From Streptomyces purpureus (GTDB lineage Bacteria > Actinomycetota > Actinomycetes > Streptomycetales > Streptomycetaceae), in the NCBI RefSeq assembly GCF_014648195.1, contig NZ_BMQQ01000013.1:122345-186344 (forward strand): 64,000 nucleotides of DNA, read 5' to 3'. The notes under the pieces are model-generated. The model searched no databases, was not told the origin of the DNA, and was given only the letters and a program-made list of their open reading frames with translations. Position numbers and translations under genes: made by a program. The stretch's first letter is position 1, and every line of letters starts with the position of its first letter. Of the stretch, positions 26,381 to 35,557 are shown piece by piece.

Positions 26381-27347
26381 GCAGGGCCTCCTGCCAGAAG
26401 TGGCATGCGCTGGTCCGGCTCTCGGACACCTCGTACAGCGGCGGTACGTCGGTGCGGCACATGTCCCGCGCGAGCGGGCAGCGTGGGTTGAAGGCGCAGC
26501 CGGGCGGGATGTTCATGAGGTTGGGCGGCAGGCCCTTGATCGCGTACAGCTCCTGGCCCTTCTGGTCCAGGCGGGGGATCGAGTCGAGCAGGCCGCGGGT
26601 GTAGGGGTGGGCCGGTGCCTTGTAGATCTCGTGGACGGGGGCGTTCTCGACGATCCGGCCGGCGTACATGACGGCGATCTTGTCGGCGACGTCGGCGACG
26701 ACACCGAGGTCGTGGGTGATCAGGATCAGGCCCATGTCCAGCTCGCGCTGAAGCTCCGCCAGCAGATCCATGACCTGGGCCTGGACGGTGACGTCCAGGG
26801 CGGTGGTTGGCTCGTCCGCGATGATCAGGTCCGGCTCCAGGGCGAGCGCCATCGCGATCATGACGCGCTGGCGCATGCCGCCGGAGAACTGGTGCGGATA
26901 GTCCCCGACGCGGTCCTTGGCGGCGGGGATGCGGACCCGGTCCATGAGTTCGACGGCCTTGGTCCGGGCGTCCTTGCGCGACAGGCCCCGGTGGACCTCG
27001 AACATCTCGCCCAGCTGCGCGCCGACGCTGAGCACGGGGTTGAGGGAGGACAGCGCGTCCTGGAAGATCATCGCCATCTTCGCGCCGCGGATCCTGCGCC
27101 GCTCCTCCTCCTTGAGCGTGAGCAGGTCCTGACCCTGGAAGAGGATCTGACCGCCCGTGATCCGGCCGGGCGGCATGTCGAGGATGCCCATGACGGCCTG
27201 GGCGGTGACGGACTTCCCGGAGCCGGACTCGCCGAGGACGGCGAGCGTCTGGCCGGCCTCGACACTGTAGTTGACGCCGTTGACCGCCTTGGCGACGCCG
27301 TCGCGGGTGCGGAACTCGACCTCCAGGTCGCGTACGTCGAGCAGCAT
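26373..27347 (-). CDS. oligopeptide ABC transporter ATPase, OppD/DppD type (operon 1)
   Basis: A 324-residue nucleotide-binding subunit: Walker A GESGSGKSV, signature FSGGMRQRVMIAMA, Walker B LIIADEPTTALD, then ITHDLGVVADVADK. The C-terminus has CAFNPRCPLARDMC, the cysteine motif of the oligo_HPY domain, which binds a [4Fe-4S] cluster in some members. It pairs with the OppF-type subunit to power the importer, and follows the permease gene after 6 bases. Confidence 0.9.
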   Translation of the reverse strand: MLLDVRDLEVEFRTRDGVAKAVNGVNYSVEAGQTLAVLGESGSGKSVTAQAVMGILDMPPGRITGGQILFQGQDLLTLKEEERRRIRGAKMAMIFQDALSSLNPVLSVGAQLGEMFEVHRGLSRKDARTKAVELMDRVRIPAAKDRVGDYPHQFSGGMRQRVMIAMALALEPDLIIADEPTTALDVTVQAQVMDLLAELQRELDMGLILITHDLGVVADVADKIAVMYAGRIVENAPVHEIYKAPAHPYTRGLLDSIPRLDQKGQELYAIKGLPPNLMNIPPGCAFNPRCPLARDMCRTDVPPLYEVSESRTSACHFWQEALHA

Positions 27348-27353
27348 GGGCGC

Positions 27354-28358
27354 CTACCTGAGCTTGGGGTCGAGGGCGTCGCGTACGGCGTCGCCGAGCA
27401 TGATGAACGCGAGCACGGTGATCGCCAGCGCGCCGGCCGGCCAGAGCAGCATGTGCGGGGCGTTGCGGATGTACTGGGAGGCGGCCGAGATGTCGATGCC
27501 CCAGGAGACGGTCGGCGGCTTCAGCCCGACGCCGAGGTACGACAGGGTCGCCTCCAGGGCGATGTACGTACCGAGCGCGATGGTCGCCACGACGATCACG
27601 GGCGCGATGGCGTTGGGGGTGATGTGGCGCAGCAGCATCCGTGAGTTGGAGGCGCCGAGGGCGCGCGCGGCCTGGACGTAGTCGTTCTGTTTGGCGGTGA
27701 TGACCGAGCCGCGGGCGATCCGGGAGATCTGCGGCCAGCCGAGGAGCACCATGAAGCCGATGACGGGCCAGACGGTGCTGCTGGTGACGACGGAGAGCAG
27801 GACCAGGCCGCCGAGGACGACCGGGATCGCGAAGAACATGTCGGTGATCCGGGAGAGGACGGCGTCCCAGCCGCCGCCGAAGAATCCGGCGAGCCCGCCC
27901 AGGACGCTGCCGAGGACGGCGACGCCGAGGGTGGCGAGGACGCCGACGGTGACGGAGGTCCGGGCGCCGTAGACCGTACGGGTGTAGACGTCGCAGCCCT
28001 GGCCGTCGAAGCCGAAGGGGTGGCCGGGCTGGGAGCCCTGCTGGGCCTTGGCGAGGTCGCAGTCGAGGGGGTTGCCGGAGGTGAGCGCCGAGGGCCACAG
28101 CGAGACGAGGACCAGGAAGAGGATGACGACGCCGGAGATGAGGAAGACGGGGTTGCGGCGCAGGTCGCGCCAGGCGTCCGACCAGAGGCTGCGGGGTTTG
28201 CCGGTGGGGCTCCCTTCGGGGCCCGCGGGGGCCTGTCCGCCGGAGGCGGCTGATGGAGGCCGTTCCAGCCTTTCCCCCTCGCTCGTCGCGAGGTCCACCG
28301 CTCCTCCGGCTCCGGTGGGGGCCATGGTCTGACCGTCCTCGTACTGCGGCTCAGGCAT
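27354..28358 (-). CDS. oligopeptide ABC transporter permease, OppC/DppC type (operon 1)
   Basis: A 334-residue permease. A long polar N-terminus precedes SLWSDAWRDLRRNPVFLISG, then five to six membrane helices and the EAA-like coupling loop (AARALGASNSRMLLRHITPN). The ATG at 28358 overlaps the upstream permease stop by 8 bases; operon 2 has the same overlap at the same place. The frame continues upstream to 28376 within the other gene, without reason to use it. Confidence 0.88.
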   Translation of the reverse strand: MPEPQYEDGQTMAPTGAGGAVDLATSEGERLERPPSAASGGQAPAGPEGSPTGKPRSLWSDAWRDLRRNPVFLISGVVILFLVLVSLWPSALTSGNPLDCDLAKAQQGSQPGHPFGFDGQGCDVYTRTVYGARTSVTVGVLATLGVAVLGSVLGGLAGFFGGGWDAVLSRITDMFFAIPVVLGGLVLLSVVTSSTVWPVIGFMVLLGWPQISRIARGSVITAKQNDYVQAARALGASNSRMLLRHITPNAIAPVIVVATIALGTYIALEATLSYLGVGLKPPTVSWGIDISAASQYIRNAPHMLLWPAGALAITVLAFIMLGDAVRDALDPKLR

Positions 28359-29274
28359 AGCGGATCCTCGGGTCAAGGACGGCGTACAGCAGGTCGACGA
28401 TCAGGTTGGCCGCGAGGAACACCAGCACGAGCACGGTCACGAAGCCGACGACGGTCTGGGTGTTCTGGCGCACGATGCCCTGGTAGAGCTGGTAGCCGAC
28501 GCCATGGATGTTGAAGATCCGCTCGGTGACGATGGCACCGCCCATCAGGGCGCCGATGTCGGTGCCGATGAAGGTGACCACGGGGATGAGCGAGTTGCGC
28601 AGAAGGTGACGGGAGATCACGCGGCGGCGCGGGAGGCCCTTGGCGATGGCGGTGCGGACGTAGTCGGCGCGCCGGTTCTCGGCGATGGAGGTGCGGGTGA
28701 GCCGGGTGACGTACGCGAGGGAGACGGAGGCGAGGACGAGGCCGGGGACGACGAGTTCACCGAAGGTGGCCTCGGGTGAGACGGCCGGTTTGATCCAGCC
28801 CCATTCCACGCCGAGCAGCAGCTGGAGCAGCAGGCCGGTGACGAACGTCGGTACGGAGATGACGACGAGGGTCAGCACGAGCACGCCGGTGTCGACGGGG
28901 CGGCCGCGGCGCAGACCGGTGAGGACGCCGAGGGTGATGCCGATGACGATCTCGAAGAGGATCGCGACGATGGTGAGGCGGATGGTGACGGGGAAGGCGG
29001 TGGCCATCAGCTCGGTGACCTTCTGGCCGTTGAAGGCGGTGCCGAAGTCGCCGGTGAAGACGTTGCCCATGTAGGTCAGGTATTGCTGGCCCACGGGCTT
29101 GTCGAGGCCGAACTCGCGGCGCAGCTGCGCTGCGGTGGCCGGGTCGCACTCGCGGTCGCCGCAGAGGCCCGCGATGGGGTCGCCCATCACGTTCACCATC
29201 AGGAAGATCAGCAGCGTGGCGCCGAAGAAGACCGGGATCATCTGCAGCAGCCGCCGGATCACATAACGTCCCAT
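28351..29274 (-). CDS. oligopeptide ABC transporter permease, OppB/DppB type (operon 1)
   Basis: A 307-residue permease with the N-terminal family signature MGRYVIRRLLQMIPVFFGAT, six predicted helices and the coupling motif RADYVRTAIAKGLPRRRV. It starts 75 bases after the binding-protein stop, with a hairpin in the gap. It forms the membrane channel together with the OppC-type subunit. Confidence 0.9.
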   Translation of the reverse strand: MGRYVIRRLLQMIPVFFGATLLIFLMVNVMGDPIAGLCGDRECDPATAAQLRREFGLDKPVGQQYLTYMGNVFTGDFGTAFNGQKVTELMATAFPVTIRLTIVAILFEIVIGITLGVLTGLRRGRPVDTGVLVLTLVVISVPTFVTGLLLQLLLGVEWGWIKPAVSPEATFGELVVPGLVLASVSLAYVTRLTRTSIAENRRADYVRTAIAKGLPRRRVISRHLLRNSLIPVVTFIGTDIGALMGGAIVTERIFNIHGVGYQLYQGIVRQNTQTVVGFVTVLVLVFLAANLIVDLLYAVLDPRIRYA

Positions 29275-29305
29275 CAGGGGCTCCGGGGGTCGTCGGGGAA
29301 AGGGG

Positions 29306-29336
29306 ACGGCCCGGCGTCCGTGAAACGCCGGGCCGT
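29306..29336 (-). terminator. attenuator-type hairpin between binding-protein and permease genes (operon 1)
   Basis: Perfect 12-base arms (29306-29317 and 29325-29336) with a 7-base loop, just after the binding-protein stop. Such hairpins commonly protect the binding-protein mRNA and cut expression of the membrane genes. Confidence 0.75.
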
Positions 29337-29349
29337 GCGCCGTCCGGCG

Positions 29350-30978
29350 TCAGTTGACCTTGATCTCGTGGTAGACGGGGACGCTGAAGGGGTTCAGCGT
29401 GACGTTGGAGACCCGATCCGAGTGGCCGGCGCTGCCGTTCTGGTACCAGAGCGGGATGGCGCCCATGTCGTCCCGCAGGACCTCCTCGGCCCGCTGGAAG
29501 AGGCCGACGGCCTTCTGGGTGTCGGTCTCGGCGTTGGCCTGGTCGATGAGGTTGTCGAATTCGGCGTTGGTCCACTTGCCGTCGTTGGACGAGGCGTTGG
29601 TGTAGTACAGCGGCTGGAGGAAGTTCTGGATGAGCGGGTAGTCCATCTGCCAGCCGGCCCGGAAGGGGCCCGACATCTTCAGCTGGGTGATCTGGTTGCG
29701 GTAGTCGGCGAAGGTGCCGACCGGGTTGCCGACGCACGCCCGGTCGTTGCCGAGCGCCCGGTTGATGGAGTTGCAGACGGCGTCCACCCACTCCTTGTGG
29801 GAGCCGGTGTCGGCGTTGTACGAGATCCTCATCGTGCCGCCGGGGATGCCGCCGCCCTCGGCCACCAGCCGCTTGGCCTCGGCGGGGTTGTAGGAGCAGG
29901 CGTCGCCGCAGAGCGTGTCCTTGTGGCCGCCGTCGGCGCCGAGGACCGGCGAGGTCCAGTCCTTGGCCGGGGTGCGGGTCTTCTGGAAGATCGTGTCGGT
30001 GATCTGCCGGCGGTTGATCGCCATGGAGATGCCGGTGCGGAGCTTGGCGCCGTTCGGGGTGTTCCAGGCCTTGTCGTAGTACGGGATGGCGAGGGTCTGG
30101 ATGATGCCGGCGGGGCTGTTGATGTACCGGTCGCCGAGGTCGGCCTGGACGTTGCGCAGCTGGGAGGCGGGCACGTCGTCGACGAGGTCGAGGTTGCCGG
30201 CGGTCAGGTCGGTGTAGGCGGTGTTGTTGTCGGTGTAGACCTTGAGGGTGACGCCGCCGTTCTGGGCCTTGTCCTCGCCCGGGTAGGCGTCCCAGCGCTT
30301 GAGGGCCATCTGGGAGCCCTTGGTGTACGAGTCGACGGTGTACGGGCCGTTTCCGACGGGCTTGGCGATCCAGGCGTCGTGGTTGTCGAAGAACGCCCGG
30401 GGCAGCGGGGAGAAGGCCGCGTAGCCGAGGGTCTCGGGCCAGGTGGAGAACTTCTGGGTGAGCTTGACCGTGAAGGTCCGGTCGTCGACGACCTTGAGGC
30501 CGGACATGGTGTCGGCCCTGGGCTGGCCTGATTCGGGGTGGACCTGGTCGTAGCCCTCGATCTGGCCGAAGAAGAAGGCGTTGCGCTGGTTGTTCCTGAG
30601 GTTGGCGCCGTAGTTCCAGGCGTCGACGAAGGACTTCGCGGTGACCTTCTCGCCGTTGGAGAAGGTCCAGCCGTCCTTGACGGTGATGGTGAAGTTGGTC
30701 GCGTCGGTCGTCTCGATCTTCTCGGCGAGCATGTCCTCGGCCTCGCCGGTCTTGGGGTCGTACCGCTTGAGCCCGCGGAAGATCATGTCCAGGACCTTGC
30801 CGCCCTGGACCTCGTTGGTGTTCGCGGGTTCGAGCGGGTTCTGCGGGTCTCCCCAGGAGGAGGAGACGATCCCGTCGGCACCACCACCGCCGGTGTCGCT
30901 TCCGCCGCCGCAGGCGGTCGCGGCCAGGGCGACGGCGGCGGCGCCTGCGGCCCACTTGGCGCGCGTGGCTCCGCGCAT
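29350..30978 (-). CDS. oligopeptide ABC transporter substrate-binding lipoprotein (operon 1)
   Basis: A 542-residue SBP family 5 protein. The lipoprotein signal ends in AVALAATACGGG, with Cys as the lipidation site. The family segment DGWTFSNGEKVTAKSFVDAW is present. The ATG at 30978 has GGGAGG at ideal spacing; the frame extends 22 codons further up without signal features. It binds peptides outside the cell and delivers them to the permeases. Peptide specificity cannot be read from sequence. Confidence 0.9.
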   Translation of the reverse strand: MRGATRAKWAAGAAAVALAATACGGGSDTGGGGADGIVSSSWGDPQNPLEPANTNEVQGGKVLDMIFRGLKRYDPKTGEAEDMLAEKIETTDATNFTITVKDGWTFSNGEKVTAKSFVDAWNYGANLRNNQRNAFFFGQIEGYDQVHPESGQPRADTMSGLKVVDDRTFTVKLTQKFSTWPETLGYAAFSPLPRAFFDNHDAWIAKPVGNGPYTVDSYTKGSQMALKRWDAYPGEDKAQNGGVTLKVYTDNNTAYTDLTAGNLDLVDDVPASQLRNVQADLGDRYINSPAGIIQTLAIPYYDKAWNTPNGAKLRTGISMAINRRQITDTIFQKTRTPAKDWTSPVLGADGGHKDTLCGDACSYNPAEAKRLVAEGGGIPGGTMRISYNADTGSHKEWVDAVCNSINRALGNDRACVGNPVGTFADYRNQITQLKMSGPFRAGWQMDYPLIQNFLQPLYYTNASSNDGKWTNAEFDNLIDQANAETDTQKAVGLFQRAEEVLRDDMGAIPLWYQNGSAGHSDRVSNVTLNPFSVPVYHEIKVN

Positions 30979-31225
30979 GGAGTGCCTCCCGAGGTTCTGG
31001 ATCTTGCTTTGGCCCATATCACCTCGAAACCGGACGGTACGCATGTTGTGGTCGGCTGTTCGGGCGCCGGCGACACTTTGAGGGCCACCCCGATCGCCCG
31101 GCGAGTGAGCCGAAGGGCGCGCGGGCGCCGAAAGGGAGAACGCGCGCAGGCCCGCGAGGCACGAGGGGGCCGAGCACGATCGACCGTCGGCGCACGCTCA
31201 AAGCGCCCGGAGGCGAACCGAGCCC
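30979..31225. other. leader/promoter stretch of operon 1
   Basis: No gene seen. The part nearest 30979 must carry the promoter of the operon 1 binding-protein gene. Beyond it lies the U-rich terminator of operon 2. Confidence 0.55.
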
Positions 31226-31269
31226 CAAAAAAATGGCGGAGCCGCCCGGACCGAAATGGTCCGGGCGGC
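31226..31269 (-). terminator. intrinsic terminator with U-tract at end of operon 2
   Basis: Read leftward, 12-base perfect arms (31258-31269 and 31241-31252) are followed after six bases by a run of eight T residues (31227-31234 region). A U-tract is uncommon in Streptomyces, which makes this a strong call. Confidence 0.85.
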
Positions 31270-31276
31270 TCCCCTG

Positions 31277-32440
31277 TCATGTACCGCGTGTCAGGACGCG
31301 TGGACCACGTCCTTCTCCTCGGCGAAGTGGCACGCCGATTCGTGCGCCGCCGGGATGTCCTGGCCCTGGAAGCGCTCCGGGATCGCCAGCAGCGGCATCT
31401 CGGTGGAGCACTTGTCCTGCGCCTTCCAGCAGCGGGTGCGGAAGCGGCAGCCGGACGGCGGGTTCGCCGGCGAGGGGACGTCTCCGGTGAGGATGATCCG
31501 CTCGCGGTTGGCGCGGGCTTCCGGGTCCGGGACCGGGACCGCCGACAGCAGCGCCTGGGTGTAGGGGGTGCGTCGGGTGGTCGTAGATCTGGACGTCCGT
31601 ACCGATCTCGGCCATCTTGCCGAGGTACATCACGCCGACCCGGTCCGAGATGTGCCGGACGATCGACAGGTCGTGGGCGATGAAGACGTAGGACAGGTTG
31701 AACTCGTCCTGGAGCTTCTCCATCAGGTTGACGACCTGCGCCTGGACGGAGACGTCCAGGGCCGAGACCGGCTCGTCGCAGATGATGATCTCGGGGTTGA
31801 GCGCCAGGCCTCGGGCGATGCCGATGCGCTGGCGCTGGCCGCCGGAGAACTGGTGCGGGTACCGGTTGATGTACTCCGGGTTGAGGCCGACGACGTCGAG
31901 GAGTTCCTGCACCTTGCGGCGCCGGTCGCCCTTCGGGGCCACCTCGGGGTGGATGTCGAAGGGCTCGCCGATGATGTCGCCGACGGTCATCCGCGGGTTC
32001 AGCGAGGTGTACGGGTCCTGGAACACCATCTGGATGTTGCGGCGGACGGCCTTCAGGGCGCGGCCGGACAGCTTGGTGATGTCCTGGCCCTTGTAGAAGA
32101 CCTCGCCTGCGGTGGCCCGCTCCAGGTTCATCAGCAGCTTGGCGACGGTGGACTTGCCACAGCCGGATTCGCCGACGATGCCGAGGGTTTCGCCCTGGTA
32201 GAGGTCGAAGGAGACCCCGTCCACGGCCTTGACCGCGCCGATCTGCTTCTTGAAGAGGATGCCCTGGGTCAGCGGGAAGTGCTTGACCAGGTTGCGCACC
32301 TGCAGGATCGGCTCGCCCCGCTCGACCGGCGCCTCGATGGCGGCCACGGCCTCCGCCTCGGTGGCGGCGTCGACCGTCTCCACGTCGGTGACGTTCGGGG
32401 TCGCGTCCACGGCCTCGTCCTTCTTTCCGAGGTCAGCCAT
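31277..32440 (-). CDS. oligopeptide ABC transporter ATPase, OppF type (operon 2), frameshifted near its 3' end
   Basis: The first ~290 residues are a complete ATPase core (Walker A GESGCGKST, FSGGQRQRIGIARG, IIICDEPVSALD). After IYDHPTHP the frame turns into Pro/Gly/Arg-rich nonsense (LHPGAAVGGPG) running to 31277. Removing one C from the five-base run at 31564-31568 restores YTQALLSAVPVPDPEA and the whole cysteine-containing C-terminus, ending at a stop at 31291-31293, as in the operon 1 paralogue. Either a sequencing slip or a real frameshift explains it; the ATPase core is intact. It overlaps the OppD-type gene by 8 bases. Confidence 0.85.
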   Translation of the reverse strand: MADLGKKDEAVDATPNVTDVETVDAATEAEAVAAIEAPVERGEPILQVRNLVKHFPLTQGILFKKQIGAVKAVDGVSFDLYQGETLGIVGESGCGKSTVAKLLMNLERATAGEVFYKGQDITKLSGRALKAVRRNIQMVFQDPYTSLNPRMTVGDIIGEPFDIHPEVAPKGDRRRKVQELLDVVGLNPEYINRYPHQFSGGQRQRIGIARGLALNPEIIICDEPVSALDVSVQAQVVNLMEKLQDEFNLSYVFIAHDLSIVRHISDRVGVMYLGKMAEIGTDVQIYDHPTHPLHPGAAVGGPGPGPGSPRQPRADHPHRRRPLAGEPAVRLPLPHPLLEGAGQVLHRDAAAGDPGALPGPGHPGGARIGVPLRRGEGRGPRVLTRGT

Positions 32441-33491
32441 GGATCGTCTCCTTCCAGAAGTGGCACGCGCTGCCGCGGCCGGGCAGCTCCGTGCCGTCCT
32501 GCTCCGTCACCGGAGCGAGCGCCGGGATCTCCGTGCGGCAGATGTCGTCCGCCTTGGGGCAGCGCGGGTTGAAGGCGCAACCGGACGGCACGCGCAGCAG
32601 GTTGGGCGGCAGACCCTTGATCGCGTACAGCTCCTGGCCCTTCTGGTCCAGGCGCGGGATCGAGTCGAGCAGACCCCGGGTGTACGGGTGGGCCGGGCGC
32701 TTGTACAGCTCGTGCACCGGCGCCTGCTCGACGATCCGGCCGGCGTACATGACCGCGATCTTGTCGGCGACATCGGCGACCACACCGAGGTCGTGGGTGA
32801 TCAGGATCAGACCCATGTTGTACTCGCGCTGAAGCTCCGCGAGCAGGTCCATGACCTGGGCCTGGACGGTCACGTCGAGCGCGGTGGTCGGCTCGTCCGC
32901 GATGATCAGGTCCGGCTCCAGGGCCAGCGCCATCGCGATCATGATGCGCTGGCGCATACCGCCGGAGAACTGGTGGGGGTAGTCCGAGACCCGCGCCGCG
33001 GCGGCCGGGATCTTGACCTTGTCCATCAGCTCGATGGCCTTGGCCTTGGCGTCCTTCTTGGACAGGCCGTGGTGGACCCGGAACATCTCGCCGAGCTGGT
33101 AGCCGACGGTGAGGACCGGGTTGAGGGAGGACAGCGCGTCCTGGAAGATCATCGCGATCTTCCGGCCGCGGATCTTGCGCCGCTCCTCGTAGGACATCTT
33201 GAGCATGTCCTCGCCGCGGAAGAAGATCTCGCCCTGCGGGATCTTGCCGGGCGGCATGTCGAGGATGCCCATGATGGCCTGGGCGGTGACGGACTTTCCG
33301 GAGCCGGACTCACCGAGCACGGCGAGCGTCTCGCCCGCGTTCACGGAGTAGTTGACGCCGTTGACCGCCTTGGCCACACCGTCGCGGGTGTGGAACTCCA
33401 CGTGCAGGTCACGGACTTCGAGCAGCGGACCGTCGTGTGTGTCGCCCTCGCGCGGCGAGGGGACGGTCGCGGTTTTGTCGACAGTGGTCAC
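32433..33491 (-). CDS. oligopeptide ABC transporter ATPase, OppD/DppD type (operon 2)
   Basis: A 352-residue nucleotide-binding subunit with Walker A GESGSGKSV, signature FSGGMRQRIMIAMA, Walker B LIIADEPTTALD and the C-terminal CAFNPRCPKADDIC motif. It is very similar to the operon 1 counterpart, with a longer N-terminus (MTTVDKTATVPSPREGDTHD). It follows the permease gene by 14 bases. Confidence 0.9.
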   Translation of the reverse strand: MTTVDKTATVPSPREGDTHDGPLLEVRDLHVEFHTRDGVAKAVNGVNYSVNAGETLAVLGESGSGKSVTAQAIMGILDMPPGKIPQGEIFFRGEDMLKMSYEERRKIRGRKIAMIFQDALSSLNPVLTVGYQLGEMFRVHHGLSKKDAKAKAIELMDKVKIPAAAARVSDYPHQFSGGMRQRIMIAMALALEPDLIIADEPTTALDVTVQAQVMDLLAELQREYNMGLILITHDLGVVADVADKIAVMYAGRIVEQAPVHELYKRPAHPYTRGLLDSIPRLDQKGQELYAIKGLPPNLLRVPSGCAFNPRCPKADDICRTEIPALAPVTEQDGTELPGRGSACHFWKETIHG

Positions 33492-33505
33492 GAGTTACGC
33501 CCTCC

Positions 33506-34459
33506 TCAGCGCAGCTTGGGGTCGAGGGCGTTGCGGACGGCTTCGCCGAGCATGATGAACGCCAGAACGGTGAGGCTCAGCATGATCGAGGGGTACAGCA
33601 GGATGTGCTGCGCCACTCGGATCTGGTTGACGCCGGCCGAGATGTCGACACCCCACGAGATGGTGGGGGACGACAGGCCCAGACCGAGGTACGACAGGGT
33701 CGCCTCGGCCGAGATGTAGCCGCCCAGCGCGATGGTCGCCACGACGATCACCGGCGCCATGGCGTTCGGCATGATGTGGCGCAGCAGGATGCGGCCGGTG
33801 CCGGCGCCCAGCGCCTTGGCGGCGTGGACGTAGTCGGCCTGCTTGATGGTGATGACCGCACCGCGCATGACGCGGGTGATCTGGGTCCAGCCGAGGAAGG
33901 CGAGGGCGAAGACGACCACCCAGACCGTGCGCTCGGTGAAGGACTGCAGGACGACCATGGCGCCGAGCAGGAAGGGGATACCGAAGAAGATGTCGGTGAT
34001 CCGGGACAGCACGGCGTCGACGACCCCGCCGAAGTAGCCGGCGATCATGCCCATGATCGAGCCGATCACGGTGACGATCAGCGTGACGCAGATGCCGACG
34101 ATGACCGAGGCACGGGTGCCGTAGATCAGTCGGGCGTAGACACTGCGGCCCTGGCCGTCGTAGCCGAGCCAGCCCTCCGACCCGACCTTGCCGAGCTCGG
34201 GCTTGCCGTTGAAGTGGTGCACCAGGTCGCCGACGGTGGGCGAGGCGCTGGTGAACAGCGACGGGAAGGCGGTGATGACCAGCAGGATGAAGATCAGCAC
34301 CGAGGAGACCAGGAAGTACGGGTTGCGGCGCAGGTCCTGCCAGGCGTCGCCCCAGAGGCTGCGGGCCTTGTCCTTGTTCTTCGCCGGAGCCGGCTGCGCG
34401 GCGGACGGAGGTGCGACGGCATCCTCGACTGCGGCGACGGTCTTGGTCACGTCAGGCAT
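33506..34459 (-). CDS. oligopeptide ABC transporter permease, OppC/DppC type (operon 2)
   Basis: A 317-residue permease with N-terminal SLWGDAWQDLRRNPYFLVSS, several membrane helices and the coupling loop AAKALGAGTGRILLRHIMPN. The ATG at 34459 overlaps the upstream permease stop by 8 bases, the same arrangement as in operon 1. The frame to 34603 lies inside the other permease gene and is not used. Confidence 0.88.
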   Translation of the reverse strand: MPDVTKTVAAVEDAVAPPSAAQPAPAKNKDKARSLWGDAWQDLRRNPYFLVSSVLIFILLVITAFPSLFTSASPTVGDLVHHFNGKPELGKVGSEGWLGYDGQGRSVYARLIYGTRASVIVGICVTLIVTVIGSIMGMIAGYFGGVVDAVLSRITDIFFGIPFLLGAMVVLQSFTERTVWVVVFALAFLGWTQITRVMRGAVITIKQADYVHAAKALGAGTGRILLRHIMPNAMAPVIVVATIALGGYISAEATLSYLGLGLSSPTISWGVDISAGVNQIRVAQHILLYPSIMLSLTVLAFIMLGEAVRNALDPKLR

Positions 34460-35384
34460 AACGGATCCTCGGGTCCAGGACCGCGTACAGCAGGTCGATG
34501 AGCAGGCTGGTGACGAGGTAGACGAGCACCAGGACGGTGACGAGACCGACCAGCGTGGTCCCCTCACGACGGATGATCGACTCGTAGATGATGCCGCCGA
34601 CACCCTTGACGTTGAAGATGCCTTCGGTGACGACCGCGCCGCCCATCAGAGCGCCGATGTCGGTGCCGAGGAAGGTGACGACCGGGATCATCGAGTTGCG
34701 CATCAGGTGCACACCGATGACCCGGCGCCGGGGCAGGCCCTTGGCGACGGCGGTGCGCATGTAGTCGGCGCGCAGGTTCTCGGCCATGGAGGTACGGGTG
34801 AGGCGCGCGACGTACGCGAGCGAGAGACCACCGAGCACCACGGCCGGGGCGATCATCTCGGACAGCAGCTGGTCGTTGCTGACGTTCGGGGCGATCCAGC
34901 CGAGCTCGAAGGCGAAGACCATCTTGATGATGAAGCCGAGCACGAAGACCGGCACCGAGATGATCAGCAGGGTGAAGATCAGGATGGCGTTGTCGGCCAG
35001 GCGGCCCGCGCGCAGACCGGCGATCACACCGAGGCCGATGCCGAAGATCAGCTCGAACGCGAAGGCCAGGGCGGCGAGCTGAAGGGTCACCGGGAAGGCG
35101 TCACCCAGGACGTCGGTCACCGGGCGCCCGCTGGCGATCTGGTTGCCGAAGTCGAAGTGCAGGACGATGCCTGACATGTAATTCCAGTACTGCTGAAGGA
35201 TCGGCAGATCCAGACCCAGGTCATGTCTGATCTTCGCCACCGTCGCCGGGTTGGCGGCCTTGTCGCCGAACAGCCCCGCCACGGGGTCGCCGGGCAGGCT
35301 GTAGACCATCAGAAAGATCAGCAGGGTCGTCCCGATGAAGACCGGGATCATCTGGAGCAGTCGTCGTACGACATAGCGCCCCAT
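34452..35384 (-). CDS. oligopeptide ABC transporter permease, OppB/DppB type (operon 2)
   Basis: A 310-residue permease with MGRYVVRRLLQMIPVFIGTT, six helices and the coupling motif RADYMRTAVAKGLPRRRV. Two ATG codons are adjacent (35387, 35384); GGAGG lies one base before the first, so the second has the workable spacing. A hairpin separates it from the binding-protein gene. Confidence 0.9.
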   Translation of the reverse strand: MGRYVVRRLLQMIPVFIGTTLLIFLMVYSLPGDPVAGLFGDKAANPATVAKIRHDLGLDLPILQQYWNYMSGIVLHFDFGNQIASGRPVTDVLGDAFPVTLQLAALAFAFELIFGIGLGVIAGLRAGRLADNAILIFTLLIISVPVFVLGFIIKMVFAFELGWIAPNVSNDQLLSEMIAPAVVLGGLSLAYVARLTRTSMAENLRADYMRTAVAKGLPRRRVIGVHLMRNSMIPVVTFLGTDIGALMGGAVVTEGIFNVKGVGGIIYESIIRREGTTLVGLVTVLVLVYLVTSLLIDLLYAVLDPRIRYA

Positions 35385-35496
35385 CATGCCTCCGTGAGAT
35401 GTGACAGCCGCAGCCGGACAGGCCCTCCCGCGGCACCCGCGACCCGGTGGGTGCGCGAGTGTCGTGGAAGGGCCCCCCGACCGCTGCGTAAGGTGC

Positions 35497-35535
35497 CTGC
35501 CACGGGGGCTGACAGATCGTCAACCCCCGTGGCAG
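35497..35535 (-). terminator. attenuator-type hairpin between binding-protein and permease genes (operon 2)
   Basis: Perfect 12-base arms (35497-35508 and 35524-35535) with a 15-base loop, in the same position as the hairpin in operon 1 though of different sequence. Confidence 0.75.
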
Positions 35536-35557
35536 CCTGCGGACTACGCTTGGATGA

